DNA from: Sinomonas sp. R1AF57
GTDB lineage: Bacteria; Actinomycetota; Actinomycetes; Actinomycetales; Micrococcaceae
Direction of reading: 5' to 3'
Assembly: GCF_002224485.1 (NCBI RefSeq)
Contig: NZ_CP022463.1
Location: 620,019-684,018 of the forward strand
DNA: 64,000 nt
Shown: in pieces, positions 43,576 through 53,044 of the stretch
How positions within the stretch are numbered: position 1 is the first letter of the stretch
Layout of the letters: the number at the start of each line of letters is the position of its first letter
The notes under the pieces: generated by a model
Told to the model about the DNA's origin: nothing
The model's database searches: none
The model's input: the letters and a program-made list of their open reading frames with translations, nothing else
Program-made: the position numbers and the translations under genes

Positions 43576-44397
43576 GTGGTAGGACGCCCCCGCACGAGCG
43601 ATGAGGCCCCCCAGGGGGCGGCTGCATCCCTGCTCAACGGCCTCGGCGTGCTCGAGGCCTTCTCGATCGAGAAGCCCATCCTCGGCGTCACCGAGATCGC
43701 GCAGCGCGTAGGGCTGCACAAGAGCACCGTCTCCCGGATCCTCGCCGGCCTCGCGGAGGCGGGATACGTTCAGCGTGACGAGGCCAGCGGCCGCTACCGC
43801 CTCGGGCTGGGACTCCTCGCGCTGTCCGGCCCCCTGCTCGCGGATCTCGACGTCCGCCGCGCCGCGCTGCCCTACCTCGAGGAACTCACCGAGCAGACCG
43901 GGGAGACCAGCGCGCTGGCGGTGTGGAACGGCGAGGAGGCGATCGTCGTCGAGCAGGTCCCGAGCCCGCATCAGGTCAAGCACACCGCGTCGATCGGTAC
44001 GCGCTACAACAAGTTCGCCTCGTCCTCAGTCCAGGTGTTCCTCGCTGGGCTCACCCCGGACGCGGCGCGCGAGCTGCTCGCCTCGGGTGCCGTGGTGCTG
44101 CCCGGGGCGCACGACGCCGGCCCCCAGACTGCCGCCGCCCGGCGGGCGCTGGATGTGCTCACCACGGTCGCGGCGGATGGCGTCGCGGTGAACGACGGCG
44201 CCACAACGCCGGAGGAATTCGGCGTGTCTGCCCCCGTGTGGGACTACCGCGGGCGCATGGTCGGCTGCGTGACGGCGTCCGCCCCGCGCTCGCGGGCCCA
44301 GGGCGAGGTCGCCGAGCGGCTGGCCGCGGCCGTCGTCGGGACTGCAGGGCGGGTCTCCGCGCGTCTCGGGTACGGGGCCAAGCGCGCCGAGGCCTGA
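43576..44397 (+). CDS. IclR-family regulator, probably of the hydantoin route
   Basis: 273 residues from a GTG start. Seen: helix-turn-helix region ITEIAQ-type (VTEIAQRVGLHKSTVSRILAG), then RYRLGLGLLALSGPLLADLDVRR, TGETSALAVWNGEEAIVVEQ, PSPHQVKHTASIGTRYN and NDGATTPEEFGVSAPVWDYRG. It is a close paralogue of the IclR protein at 13765, likely by duplication with change of DNA specificity: that gene sits with GTTGCG-N5-CGCAAC sites, this one with TTGCT-N5-AGCAA. The effector may be an N-methylhydantoin-route compound. Divergent from the hydantoinase gene and probably autoregulated. Confidence 0.9.
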   Translation: MVGRPRTSDEAPQGAAASLLNGLGVLEAFSIEKPILGVTEIAQRVGLHKSTVSRILAGLAEAGYVQRDEASGRYRLGLGLLALSGPLLADLDVRRAALPYLEELTEQTGETSALAVWNGEEAIVVEQVPSPHQVKHTASIGTRYNKFASSSVQVFLAGLTPDAARELLASGAVVLPGAHDAGPQTAAARRALDVLTTVAADGVAVNDGATTPEEFGVSAPVWDYRGRMVGCVTASAPRSRAQGEVAERLAAAVVGTAGRVSARLGYGAKRAEA

Positions 44398-44607
44398 CCT
44401 CCGCCGGGCTGCCGCCCGATGCCGCGATTCGGGCCTCCGAGCGGGTGGGATCGGGTCTATGGGATGGGCATCGGCCGACGTGGCAAGTGCCGTTGGCGCG
44501 GACAAGTCGTCGAAACGGCGACTTATGGATGGGAACCGCACTTCCGACCGCCTAGGCGAGGCCGGGATGCGGCGCTGGCATCACACGCCCCGCCCTCGCC
44601 GCGACAG

Positions 44608-44712
44608 GGGGTGACGTCGGCGCCAGAGGGGGTGACGTCGGGGCCACAGGGGGTGACGCCGGGCTCACACGGGGTGACGTCGGGGCCACAGGGGGTGACC
44701 TCGGCGGGTCAG
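44608..44712. repeat. 21-bp tandem repeat array D (5 units)
   Basis: Units start GGGGTGAC at 44608, 44629, 44650, 44671 and 44692, in exact 21-base register. The tails alternate: CGCCAGAG, GGCCACAG, GCTCACAC, GGCCACAG, CGGGTCAG. The last unit covers the stop codon (44709-44711) of the minus-strand gntR gene. It lies between convergent iclR and gntR. Confidence 0.92.
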
Positions 44713-45374
44713 AGGGCCTGGCGGATCGTGGTCTCGAAGCTCGTGACGTGCTCGAGGGCCATGCGTCCCGCGGTCTCCTCGTCACCGTCTGCGATCGCGC
44801 GCAGCAGATCGGCATGCTCCTTGACGTGCCCTGCCACCGAGGGAACCTTGTCCAGGACGAGGCACCAGATGCGCGTGGCGAGGTTGTCGTACCGGATGAG
44901 CGTGTCGGTGAGGTGCGGGTTGCCGGCGGCCTCGTAGATGAGCCGGTGGACCGTGATGTCGTAGCGCATGAGCTCGCGCTGGTCGAGCGGCTCTGACAGC
45001 GACTCGATGCGGTCGGCAGTCTCGCGCAGCTTTGCGCGCATCGCCGGCGACGCGTCCCGGGCGGCGCGGCGGGCCGCGAGGGGCTCGAGCTGCTCGCGGA
45101 TCTCGGAGACATCGGCGAGCTCGGTGATGTCCACGATGGTCGCGAACGTGCCGCGGCGGGGGTAGGACACCACGAGGTGGTCCACCTCGAGCCGCTTGAG
45201 CGCCTCACGCACCGGCGTCCGGCCGACCCCGAGCTCGGCGGCGAGGGCGGTGTCGTTGATGGGGTCGCCGGGCTTGATCTCGAGCATGATGAGCCGGTCC
45301 CGCACGGTCAGGTACGCCTGCTCGGCGAATGAGGCGGACGCCCCGGCCGTCTCGGCATGGGCTGTGATGGTCAC
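44709..45374 (-). CDS. GntR-family (FCD) regulator of the sarcosine oxidase operon
   Basis: 221 residues. Seen: winged helix (AYLTVRDRLIMLEIKPGDPINDTALAAELGVGRTPVREALKRLE) and an FCD ligand domain with the metal-binding pattern (EIREQLEPLAARRAA; RYDITVHRLIYEAAGN; EHADLLRAIADGD). The GTG at 45374 has GGAGG 7 bases upstream. It is divergent from glyA-sox with a 136-base AT-rich gap holding an inverted repeat, so it most likely controls that operon in response to sarcosine, glycine or a related acid. Confidence 0.88.
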   Translation of the reverse strand: MTITAHAETAGASASFAEQAYLTVRDRLIMLEIKPGDPINDTALAAELGVGRTPVREALKRLEVDHLVVSYPRRGTFATIVDITELADVSEIREQLEPLAARRAARDASPAMRAKLRETADRIESLSEPLDQRELMRYDITVHRLIYEAAGNPHLTDTLIRYDNLATRIWCLVLDKVPSVAGHVKEHADLLRAIADGDEETAGRMALEHVTSFETTIRQAL

Positions 45375-45437
45375 CTTTCGCCTCCTTCCGGGGTGCGCTT
45401 GACTCCCCTGTGATGTGAACCATAGTATCGATGCCAG

Positions 45438-45464
45438 AACTAATATATCAGTTGATGATTAGTT
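45438..45464. promoter_or_regulatory. Inverted repeat AACTAAT-N13-ATTAGTT upstream of glyA-sox
   Basis: Perfect 7-base arms (45438-45444 and 45458-45464) in a strongly AT-rich island (about 45420-45480) that stands out from the GC-rich surroundings. It is in the middle of the divergent gntR-glyA gap, and likely the binding site of the FCD-type GntR. Confidence 0.6.
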
Positions 45465-45510
45465 AGATATCACTTCCGGTATCAAGCAGACGACAGACCA
45501 AGGAGGCACC

Positions 45511-46827
45511 GTGGAGAACCTTCTCGACCTGCCGCTCGTCCAGGCCGACCCCGAGGTCGCGGCAGCCATCGCCGCTGAGCTCGGGCGCCAGCAGGGGACG
45601 CTCGAGATGATCGCGTCGGAGAACTTCGCCCCGACGGCCGTCATGGAGGCGCAGGGTTCAGTCCTGACCAACAAGTACGCCGAGGGCTACCCGGGCAAGC
45701 GCTACTACGGCGGCTGCGAGCACGTTGACGTGATCGAGCAGCTCGCGATCGACCGGGCCAAGGCCCTCTTCGGCGCGGAGTACGCGAACGTCCAGCCGCA
45801 CTCGGGCGCCCAGGCGAACGCTGCGGCGATGCACGCGCTCATCCAGCCCGGGGACACGATCATGGGCCTCGACCTGGCGCACGGCGGGCACCTGACCCAC
45901 GGGATGAAGATCAACTTCTCCGGCAAGCTCTACAAGGTGGTCCCGTACCAGGTCTCCGAGAAGGACCACCGGATCGACATGGCGGAGGTCGAGCGGCTCG
46001 CCGTCGAGCACCGGCCCCAGCTCATGATCGCGGGCTGGTCCGCCTACTCCCGCCAGCTCGACTTCGCCGAGTTCCGCCGCATCGCGGACAAGGTCGGGGC
46101 CTTCCTGCTCGTGGACATGAGCCACTTCGCGGGCCTCGTCGCCACCGGCCTGCACCCGAACCCCGTTCCGCACGCCCACGTCACCACGACGACGACCCAT
46201 AAGACGCTCGGCGGCCCGCGCGGCGGGATCATCCTCACCAACGACGCCGCCCTCGCCAAGAAGGTCAACTCCGCGGTGTTCCCCGGCCAGCAGGGCGGCC
46301 CGCTCGAGCACGTGATCGCCGGCAAGGCCGTCGCCTTCAAGTTCGCTGCGACCGAGGAGTTCCGCGACCGCCAGCGCCGCACGCTCGAGGGCGCGCGCAT
46401 CCTGGCGGACCGCCTCACGCAGCCCGACCTCACGGAGGCGGGGATCGGCGTCGTGAACGGCGGCACCGACGTCCACCTGGTCCTCGTGGACCTGCGCCAC
46501 TCGGAGCTCGACGGGCAGCAGGGCGAGGACCGCCTCCACCGGATCGGCATCACGGTCAACCGCAACGCCGTCCCGTTCGACCCGCGCCCGCCGATGGTGT
46601 CCTCCGGCCTGCGGATCGGCACGCCCGCCCTGGCCACCCGCGGCTTCGGCGCCGCCGAGTTCACCGAGGTTGCCGACATCATCGCCGCCGCCCTCAAGCC
46701 CGAGTTCGACGACGAGCTGGCCGCGGCGCTGCGGTCCCGCGTCGCCGTCCTCGCCGACAAGCACCCCCTCTACCCGCACCTGACCCCGGCCGAGTCCGGG
46801 GCCGCAACCGAGAACGGAGCCCAGTGA
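45511..46827 (+). CDS. glyA: Serine hydroxymethyltransferase
   Basis: PLP enzyme that joins glycine and methylene-tetrahydrofolate to make serine. 438 residues. Seen: [58 protein letters not shown], and Lys231 in [14 protein letters not shown] as the PLP lysine. GTG start with AAGGAGGC upstream. As first gene of the sox operon it uses both products of sarcosine oxidation (glycine and the one-carbon unit on folate). Probably a pathway-dedicated copy; a second housekeeping glyA would be expected elsewhere in the genome. Confidence 0.95.
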   Translation: MENLLDLPLVQADPEVAAAIAAELGRQQGTLEMIASENFAPTAVMEAQGSVLTNKYAEGYPGKRYYGGCEHVDVIEQLAIDRAKALFGAEYANVQPHSGAQANAAAMHALIQPGDTIMGLDLAHGGHLTHGMKINFSGKLYKVVPYQVSEKDHRIDMAEVERLAVEHRPQLMIAGWSAYSRQLDFAEFRRIADKVGAFLLVDMSHFAGLVATGLHPNPVPHAHVTTTTTHKTLGGPRGGIILTNDAALAKKVNSAVFPGQQGGPLEHVIAGKAVAFKFAATEEFRDRQRRTLEGARILADRLTQPDLTEAGIGVVNGGTDVHLVLVDLRHSELDGQQGEDRLHRIGITVNRNAVPFDPRPPMVSSGLRIGTPALATRGFGAAEFTEVADIIAAALKPEFDDELAAALRSRVAVLADKHPLYPHLTPAESGAATENGAQ

Positions 46828-48044
46828 TGGCGGACCTCCTGCCCGAACACCCGGACTTCCTCTGGAGGAACCCGGACCCGAAGCCCTCCTACGACGCCGT
46901 GATCGTCGGCGGCGGCGGCCACGGCCTCGCCACCGCGTACTACCTCGCGGCCCACCACGGCATGACCAACATCGCCGTGCTCGAGCGCGGCTGGCTCGCC
47001 GGTGGCAACATGGCCCGCAACACCACGATCATCCGCTCGAACTACCTGTGGGACGAGTCGGCGGCGATCTACGAGCACTCCCTCAAGCTGTGGGAGGCCC
47101 TGCCCGAGGAGCTCGAGTACGACTTCCTCTTCAGCCAGCGCGGCGTCATGAACCTCGCCCACACGCTCCAGGACGTGCGCGAGTCCGTCCGCCGCGTCGG
47201 CGCGAACAAGCTCAACGGCGTCGACGCCGAGTGGCTCGACGCCGACCAGGTCAAGGAACTCTGCCCGATCATCAACACGAGCGAGGACATCCGCTACCCG
47301 GTCCTCGGCGCGACCTACCAGCCGCGCGCTGGCATCGCCAAGCACGACCACGTCGCGTGGGCCTTCGCCCGCAAGGCCGACGAGCTCGGCGTCGACATCA
47401 TCCAGAACTGCGAGGTCACGGGCTTCGTCAAGAACGGCAACCGCGTGGTCGGCGTCCAGACGAACCGCGGCACGATCAATACCGGCAAGGTCGCGCTCTG
47501 CGCCGCAGGCCACTCCTCGGTCCTGGCCAAGCTCGCCGGCTTCGACCTGCCGATCCAGTCGCACCCGCTCCAGGCGCTCGTCTCCGAGCTCCACCACAAG
47601 GTGCACCCGACGGTCGTCATGTCCAACCATGTCCACGTGTACGTCTCCCAGGCGCACAAGGGCGAGCTCGTCATGGGCGCCGGCATCGACTCGTACAACG
47701 GCTACGGCCAGCGCGGCGCGTTCCACGTCATCGAGGAGCAGATGGCCGCCGCCGTCGAGCTCTTCCCGATCTTCGCCCGCGCACACCTGCTGCGCACCTG
47801 GGGCGGCATCGTCGACGTCACGCTCGACGCGTCCCCGATCGTGGGCAAGGCCCCGGTCGAGGGCATGTACGTCAACTGCGGCTGGGGCACGGGCGGCTTC
47901 AAGGGCACCCCGGGCGCCGGCTGGACCATGGCCCACACGATCGCGACCGACGAGCCGCACGCCCTCAACGCGCCGTTCGCCCTCGAGCGCTTCGAGACCG
48001 GCGCCCTCATCGACGAGCACGGCGCCGCCGCCGTGGCCCACTGA
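46827..48044 (+). CDS. soxB: Heterotetrameric sarcosine oxidase, beta subunit
   Basis: 405 residues from ATG 46827, which shares one base with the glyA stop. Seen: FAD-binding [20 protein letters not shown] (near residue 23), [15 protein letters not shown], and His173 in [10 protein letters not shown], which is at the position of the covalent FMN histidine of the Corynebacterium/Arthrobacter-type enzyme. GGHGL and [15 protein letters not shown] are typical. This subunit carries the sarcosine-oxidising FAD and part of the FMN site. Confidence 0.95.
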   Translation: MADLLPEHPDFLWRNPDPKPSYDAVIVGGGGHGLATAYYLAAHHGMTNIAVLERGWLAGGNMARNTTIIRSNYLWDESAAIYEHSLKLWEALPEELEYDFLFSQRGVMNLAHTLQDVRESVRRVGANKLNGVDAEWLDADQVKELCPIINTSEDIRYPVLGATYQPRAGIAKHDHVAWAFARKADELGVDIIQNCEVTGFVKNGNRVVGVQTNRGTINTGKVALCAAGHSSVLAKLAGFDLPIQSHPLQALVSELHHKVHPTVVMSNHVHVYVSQAHKGELVMGAGIDSYNGYGQRGAFHVIEEQMAAAVELFPIFARAHLLRTWGGIVDVTLDASPIVGKAPVEGMYVNCGWGTGGFKGTPGAGWTMAHTIATDEPHALNAPFALERFETGALIDEHGAAAVAH

Positions 48045-48081
48045 GCCACAGGCTCAGACAGACACAGAAAGGAGCACGAGC

Positions 48082-48384
48082 ATGCTGCTCATCACCTGCC
48101 CCAACTGCGGGCCGCGCGACGAGACCGAGTTCCACTACGGCGGCCAGGCTCACGTGGCCTACCCCGAGAACCCCGCCGAGCTGACCGACGCCGAGTGGTC
48201 CCGCTACCTCTTCTACCGCGAGAACCCGAAGGGCGCCTTCGCGGAGCGCTGGGTCCACACCGGCGGCTGCCGCAAGTGGTTCAACGCCATCCGTGACACC
48301 GTCACTTACGAGTTCAAGAGCATCTACACCGGCGCCGCGCCAGCGGCAGCCACCGCAGCAGCCACGAATGGAGGCCAGAAGTGA
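48082..48384 (+). CDS. soxD: Sarcosine oxidase, delta subunit
   Basis: 100 residues. Seen: the zinc-site residues Cys6, Cys9 (CPNCG), His59 and Cys63 (HTGGC), at positions matching those I recall for Corynebacterium SoxD. The ~15 C-terminal residues are Ala/Thr rich and probably disordered. AAAGGAGC precedes ATG 48082; the stop overlaps the soxA start by 4 bases. Confidence 0.94.
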   Translation: MLLITCPNCGPRDETEFHYGGQAHVAYPENPAELTDAEWSRYLFYRENPKGAFAERWVHTGGCRKWFNAIRDTVTYEFKSIYTGAAPAAATAAATNGGQK

Positions 48385-51335
48385 CCAGCCAGAGCCACCG
48401 TCTCCCCGCCGAGAAGGCGCCGGGCTCGCGGATCGACCGCGACGCCGTCGTGCGCTTCACGGTCGACGGGACCGAGTACACGGGCTTCGCCGGCGACACC
48501 GTCGCCTCGGCCCTCCTCGCCAACGGCGTCGTCGAGACCGGCCCGTCCATGTACCTGGGCCGCCCGCGCGGCATCCTCGCCGCAGGCGTCGAGGAGCCCA
48601 ACGGCCTGCTCACCGTCAAGGACCGCGGCGCCGGCGGCGTCGACGAGACGATGCTCCCGGCCACGATCGTCGAGCTCACTGAAGGGCTGACGGCCACATA
48701 CCTCTCGGGCCTGGGCACCCTCGATCCGCGCACCGACGAGGCCGTCTACGACAAGAAGCACGTCCACACCGACGTCCTCGTCGTCGGCGGCGGCCCCGCC
48801 GGCCTCGCCGCGGCCCGCGAGGCCGCGTCCACCGGCGCCCGCGTCATCCTCATCGACGACCAGCCCGAGCTGGGCGGCTCGCTGCTCTCCTCTCCCGGCG
48901 AGACGGTCGACGGCGTCCCGGCACCCGAGTGGATCGCGGCCGCGGCCGCCGAGCTCGCCGCCGGGGACGAGGTCACGGTCCTGACCCGCACGAACGCGTT
49001 CGGCTCCTACGACTCGAACTACATCGTGGCCCTCGAGTCCCGCACCGACCACCTCGGTGCCGAGAAGGCCCGCGAGCTCAGCGCCCAGGGCGTCTCCCGC
49101 CAGCGGCTGTGGCACATCCGCGCCGCCCAGGTCGTCCTCGCGACCGGCGCGCACGAGCGTCCGGTCGTCTTCGCGGACAACGACCGCCCGGGCATCATGC
49201 TCGCCTCCGCGGCGCGCACGTACCTCAACCGGTACGGCGTGCGCCCCGGCTCGTCCGCGGTCGTCTTCACGACCAACGACTCCGCCTACGCGACCGCCAC
49301 CGAGCTGGCCGCCGCAGGCGTCCCGGTCGCGGCAGTCGTCGACGCCCGCGCCGAGAAGACCGAGGCGGCCCTCGCCGCCGAGGCCGCCGGCCTGCGCGTC
49401 ATCGCCGGCTCCGTGGTGAGCGGCACCGAGGGCTCGGCCGAGAGCGGCAGGGTGAGCGCCGTCGTCGTGCGCGGCCTCGCCTCTGACGGTTCTCTGACCG
49501 GCGACGCCGAGCGCATCGAGGCGGACCTCCTGGCCGTCTCGGGCGGCTGGAGCCCGGTGGTTCACCTGTTCAGCCAGCGCCAGGGCAAGCTGCGCTGGGA
49601 CGAGGACCTCGCCGGGTTCGTTCCGGCCGGCACCGTCACCGGCCAGCAGATCGTGGGCTCGGCCCGCGGCTCATACCTGACCTCCGACGTGGTCTCCGAG
49701 GGTGCGCACGCGGGCGCGGTGGCCGCGTTCAACGCGGGCTTCGTGACCGAGGCCGGCGAGCACGCCACGGCGGTCTCGTCCCGCCCCGCCGTCGCCTCCG
49801 CCCCGACCCGCCAGGTCTGGCTCGTCCCCGGCGAGACCGGCGAGCCCGCCGACTGGAACACCCACTTCGTGGACCTCCAGCGCGACCAGACCGTCCACGA
49901 CGTCCTCCGCGCCACGGGTGCCGGCATGCGCTCGGTCGAGCACGTCAAGCGCTACACCTCGATCTCCACGGCGAATGACCAGGGCAAGACCTCGGGCGTG
50001 AACGCGATCGGCGTCATCGCGGCGGCGCTCAAGGGTGAAGGCTCTGCCCCCGGCATCGGCGAGATCGGCACGACGACGTTCCGCGCCCCGTACGCGCCCG
50101 TCGCCTTCGCTGCGATGGCCGGCCGGAAGCGCGGGGAGCTGTTCGACCCCGAGCGGATCACCTCGATCCACCCGTGGCACGTGGCCCACGGCGCCAAGTT
50201 CGAGTTCGTCGGCCAGTGGCTGCGCCCGTGGTACTTCCCGCAGGGCGAGGAGACCATGGACGAGGCCGTGCTGCGCGAGTGCGCCGCCGTGCGCGAGTCC
50301 GTGGGCTTCATGGACGCCACCACGCTCGGCAAGATCGAGATCTGGGGCGCGGACTCGGGCGAGTTCCTCAACCGCATCTACACCAACGCGTTCAAGAAGC
50401 TCGCCCCCGGCATGGGACGCTACGGCGTCATGTGCGGCCCGGACGGCATGATCTTCGACGACGGCGTGACCCTGCGCCTGGACCAGGACCGCTACTTCAT
50501 GACCACCACGACCGGCGGTGCCGCGAAGGTCCTCGACTGGCTCGAGGAGTGGCACCAGACCGAGTGGCCCGAGCTCGACGTGAACTTCACGTCCGTGACC
50601 GAGCAGTGGACCACGGTCGCCGTCGTGGGCCCGAAGTCCCGGGCGGTCATCGCGAAGGTGGCCCCGGAGCTCGACGTCGACAACGACGCGTTCCCGTTCA
50701 TGGCCTGGCGCGAGACCACCCTCGCCTCCGGCATCCCCGCCCGCGTGTGCCGCATCTCGTTCTCCGGCGAGCTCGCCTTCGAGATCAACGTGGCCACCTG
50801 GTACGGGCTGCAGGTGTGGGAGGATGTGGCCGAGGCCGGCGCGGAGTTCAACATCACCCCGTACGGCACCGAGACCATGCACGTGCTCCGCGCTGAGAAG
50901 GGCTACCCGATCGTCGGCCAGGACACCGACGGCACCGTGACCCCGCAGGACGCGGGCATGGAGTGGATCGTGTCCAAGGCCAAGGACTTCGTGGGCAAGC
51001 GCTCCTACTCCCGCCTCGACACCGCCCGCACCGACCGCAAGCACATGGTCTCGCTGCTCCCGGTGGACCCGTCCTTCCGCCTCCCGGAGGGCACGCAGGT
51101 GATCGAGCAGGGGATCTCCACGAACCCCGCGTACGGGCCCGTGCCGATGCAGGGCCACGTCACGTCGAGCTACCACTCGGCGGCGCTCGGGCGCTCGTTC
51201 GCGCTCGCGCTCATCAAGAACGGCCGCAACCGGATCGGCGAGACCCTCACCGCCGTCGCCGGCGACCGGCTCGTGGATGTCCTGGTCGGTGAGACCGTCC
51301 TCTTTGACCCCGAAGGGAAGCGCCGTGATGGCTGA
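48381..51335 (+). CDS. soxA: Sarcosine oxidase, alpha subunit
   Basis: 984 residues. Seen: N-terminal ferredoxin-like fold without the usual cysteines ([24 protein letters not shown]), a NAD/FAD disulphide-reductase-like domain starting [19 protein letters not shown] (near residue 133), [18 protein letters not shown], and a C-terminal aminomethyltransferase (GcvT) folate-binding domain from about residue 600 ([28 protein letters not shown]). The enzyme oxidises sarcosine and transfers the methyl carbon to tetrahydrofolate, giving glycine, H2O2 and methylene-THF (or free formaldehyde without folate). GTG start inside the soxD stop. Confidence 0.96.
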   Translation: MTSQSHRLPAEKAPGSRIDRDAVVRFTVDGTEYTGFAGDTVASALLANGVVETGPSMYLGRPRGILAAGVEEPNGLLTVKDRGAGGVDETMLPATIVELTEGLTATYLSGLGTLDPRTDEAVYDKKHVHTDVLVVGGGPAGLAAAREAASTGARVILIDDQPELGGSLLSSPGETVDGVPAPEWIAAAAAELAAGDEVTVLTRTNAFGSYDSNYIVALESRTDHLGAEKARELSAQGVSRQRLWHIRAAQVVLATGAHERPVVFADNDRPGIMLASAARTYLNRYGVRPGSSAVVFTTNDSAYATATELAAAGVPVAAVVDARAEKTEAALAAEAAGLRVIAGSVVSGTEGSAESGRVSAVVVRGLASDGSLTGDAERIEADLLAVSGGWSPVVHLFSQRQGKLRWDEDLAGFVPAGTVTGQQIVGSARGSYLTSDVVSEGAHAGAVAAFNAGFVTEAGEHATAVSSRPAVASAPTRQVWLVPGETGEPADWNTHFVDLQRDQTVHDVLRATGAGMRSVEHVKRYTSISTANDQGKTSGVNAIGVIAAALKGEGSAPGIGEIGTTTFRAPYAPVAFAAMAGRKRGELFDPERITSIHPWHVAHGAKFEFVGQWLRPWYFPQGEETMDEAVLRECAAVRESVGFMDATTLGKIEIWGADSGEFLNRIYTNAFKKLAPGMGRYGVMCGPDGMIFDDGVTLRLDQDRYFMTTTTGGAAKVLDWLEEWHQTEWPELDVNFTSVTEQWTTVAVVGPKSRAVIAKVAPELDVDNDAFPFMAWRETTLASGIPARVCRISFSGELAFEINVATWYGLQVWEDVAEAGAEFNITPYGTETMHVLRAEKGYPIVGQDTDGTVTPQDAGMEWIVSKAKDFVGKRSYSRLDTARTDRKHMVSLLPVDPSFRLPEGTQVIEQGISTNPAYGPVPMQGHVTSSYHSAALGRSFALALIKNGRNRIGETLTAVAGDRLVDVLVGETVLFDPEGKRRDG

Positions 51336-52026
51336 GACGATTGAAGTGACTGCTCCTGCTCCCACCGCCCTCCGCGGAGGCGCCGCGGCCCTGCGCCGCA
51401 GCCCCGCCGCCCAGCTGGCGGACGCCTTCGCGGCGGCGACGGTCCAGGGCGAGCGCGGCGTGGCCGTGCGCGAGGTCCCGTTCCTGACCCAGCTCGGCGT
51501 CCGCGCCGTCCCCGGGTCCGCCGGCGCCGCGGCCGTCGAGTCCGCGCTCGGCGCGCCCCTGCCGTCGGGCCACGGACGCACGACGACGGGCGGCGGCTAC
51601 ACCCTCCTGTGGGTTGGACCCGACGAGTTCCTCGCGGTGGCGGACGAGACGGCGACCTCCGCCCTCGAGGACCGCGGGCCGGCCGAGGCGGCCCGGGTGG
51701 GCGACGCGCTCGGCGAGGCCGGCTCGCGGGCCGCGGGCGCCGTCGTCGACCTCTCCGCGAACCGGACCACGTTCGAGCTCAGCGGCCCGAGCGCGCTCGC
51801 GGTGCTCGAGAAGGGCATCTCCTACGACCTGCACCCGCGCCGCTTCGAGGTGGGCACGGCCATCGCGACGGTCCTGGACCACGTGCCGGTGCTCCTGTGG
51901 AAGACCGCCGAGGACACCTACCGGGTGCTGCCGCGGGCCTCGTTCGCGGACCACGTGGGCCGCTGGCTCGTGGACGCGATGCGCGAGTTCGCGGTCAGCG
52001 GCGCCGCAGCAGCGGGCGTACGGTGA
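51328..52026 (+). CDS. soxG: Sarcosine oxidase, gamma subunit
   Basis: 232 residues from ATG 51328, overlapping the soxA end by 8 bases. Seen: an Ala-rich N-terminus, then a small GcvT-like fold with [48 protein letters not shown] and [17 protein letters not shown]. It is the least conserved subunit and binds beside SoxA. The order B-D-A-G is the standard one. Confidence 0.92.
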   Translation: MAETIEVTAPAPTALRGGAAALRRSPAAQLADAFAAATVQGERGVAVREVPFLTQLGVRAVPGSAGAAAVESALGAPLPSGHGRTTTGGGYTLLWVGPDEFLAVADETATSALEDRGPAEAARVGDALGEAGSRAAGAVVDLSANRTTFELSGPSALAVLEKGISYDLHPRRFEVGTAIATVLDHVPVLLWKTAEDTYRVLPRASFADHVGRWLVDAMREFAVSGAAAAGVR

Positions 52027-52030
52027 AAGC

Positions 52031-52897
52031 ATGACTACCGAATACGTCCTGACGCTGGACTGTGCCGAGGGGCCGGGGATCGTGTACGCGGTCTCGGGGT
52101 TCCTGGCCGAACGCGGGTGCGACATCATCGACATCAAGCAGTTCGGCGACCGCCGCGGCGGCCACTTCTACATGCGGGTGCACTTCGAGGCCCCGGGTGA
52201 CGAGCAGGGGAGCGCCGACGCCGCCGACCGCCTCCGGGAGGAGTTCGCACCGGTCTCCTCGAAGTTCGGCATGGAGTGGACGCTGCGGCCGGCAGGGGAG
52301 AAGACCCGCGTGCTGCTCATGGTCTCCAAGTTCGGGCACTGCCTGAACGACCTCCTGTTCCGGGCCCGGATCGGGGAACTGCCGGTCGAGATCGTGGCCG
52401 TCGTGTCGAACCACGAGGACCACCGCGGCCTCGTCGAGTGGCACGGCATCCCGTACCACCACATCCCCGTCACGAAGGAGAACAAGCCCGAGGCCGAGGC
52501 GAAGCTCCTGACGCTCGTGGACGGGTACGGCGTGGAGCTCGTGGTCCTGGCCCGCTACATGCAGGTCCTGTCCGACCAGCTCGCGACGAGGATGTCCGGA
52601 CGGGTGATCAACATCCACCACTCGTTCCTGCCGTCGTTCAAGGGCGCCAAGCCCTACCACCAGGCGTGGGAGCGCGGGGTCAAGACGGTCGGCGCCACGG
52701 CGCACTACGTCAATGCCGAGCTCGACGAGGGGCCGATCATCGCCCAGCAGGTCATCGAGGTGGACCACACCCACTCGCCCGAGGACCTCGTGGCCGTGGG
52801 CCGCGACGCCGAGTGCAAGGCGCTCTCCAACGCGGTGCGCTGGCACTGCGAGGGACGCGTGATCCTCAACGGCAACCGCACGGTGGTGCTGCGCTAG
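52031..52897 (+). CDS. purU: Formyltetrahydrofolate deformylase
   Basis: 288 residues. Hydrolyses 10-formyl-THF to formate and THF, freeing folate for the next round of sarcosine oxidation. Seen: N-terminal ACT domain (YVLTLDCAEGPGIVYAVSGFLAERG, 5-30), then the formyltransferase core with SKFGHCLNDLLFR, VVSNHEDH, GIPYHHIPVT, and the catalytic INIHHSFLPSFKGAKPYHQA and GATAHYVNAELDEGPII. ATG 52031 lies 4 bases after soxG, last gene of the operon. A long inverted repeat follows. Confidence 0.95.
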   Translation: MTTEYVLTLDCAEGPGIVYAVSGFLAERGCDIIDIKQFGDRRGGHFYMRVHFEAPGDEQGSADAADRLREEFAPVSSKFGMEWTLRPAGEKTRVLLMVSKFGHCLNDLLFRARIGELPVEIVAVVSNHEDHRGLVEWHGIPYHHIPVTKENKPEAEAKLLTLVDGYGVELVVLARYMQVLSDQLATRMSGRVINIHHSFLPSFKGAKPYHQAWERGVKTVGATAHYVNAELDEGPIIAQQVIEVDHTHSPEDLVAVGRDAECKALSNAVRWHCEGRVILNGNRTVVLR

Positions 52898-52934
52898 CAG
52901 CCCGCTCCTCCTCCCCTCGCTCCAGGGGTCACGT

Positions 52935-52996
52935 TCTGGGGGTCACCTCCCGATGGTCTTTGTCACGACATTGACCATCAGGAGGTGACCCCCAGA
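52935..52996. repeat. Long GGTCAC inverted repeat, possible bidirectional terminator
   Basis: Left arm 52935-52958 (starts TCTGGGGGTCACCTCC) pairs with right arm 52973-52996, 23 of 24 positions, loop of 14 bases. GGGGTCACGTTCT just before (52925) is a further copy of the core word. Related to the element at 8386 and, through GGGGTGAC/GTCACCCC, to the 21-bp arrays. It lies between convergent purU and gntR. Confidence 0.75.
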
Positions 52997-53044
52997 CGTG
53001 GTTAGGTGGTGGCCCAGCCAGACGTGCCTAGGTGAGCGGCCGTG

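Noticed and set aside
45375..45510. Glycine riboswitch before glyA-sox
   Set aside because: The gap is short and AT-rich, without the paired-stem layout of a glycine aptamer; the divergent GntR and inverted repeat explain the control better.
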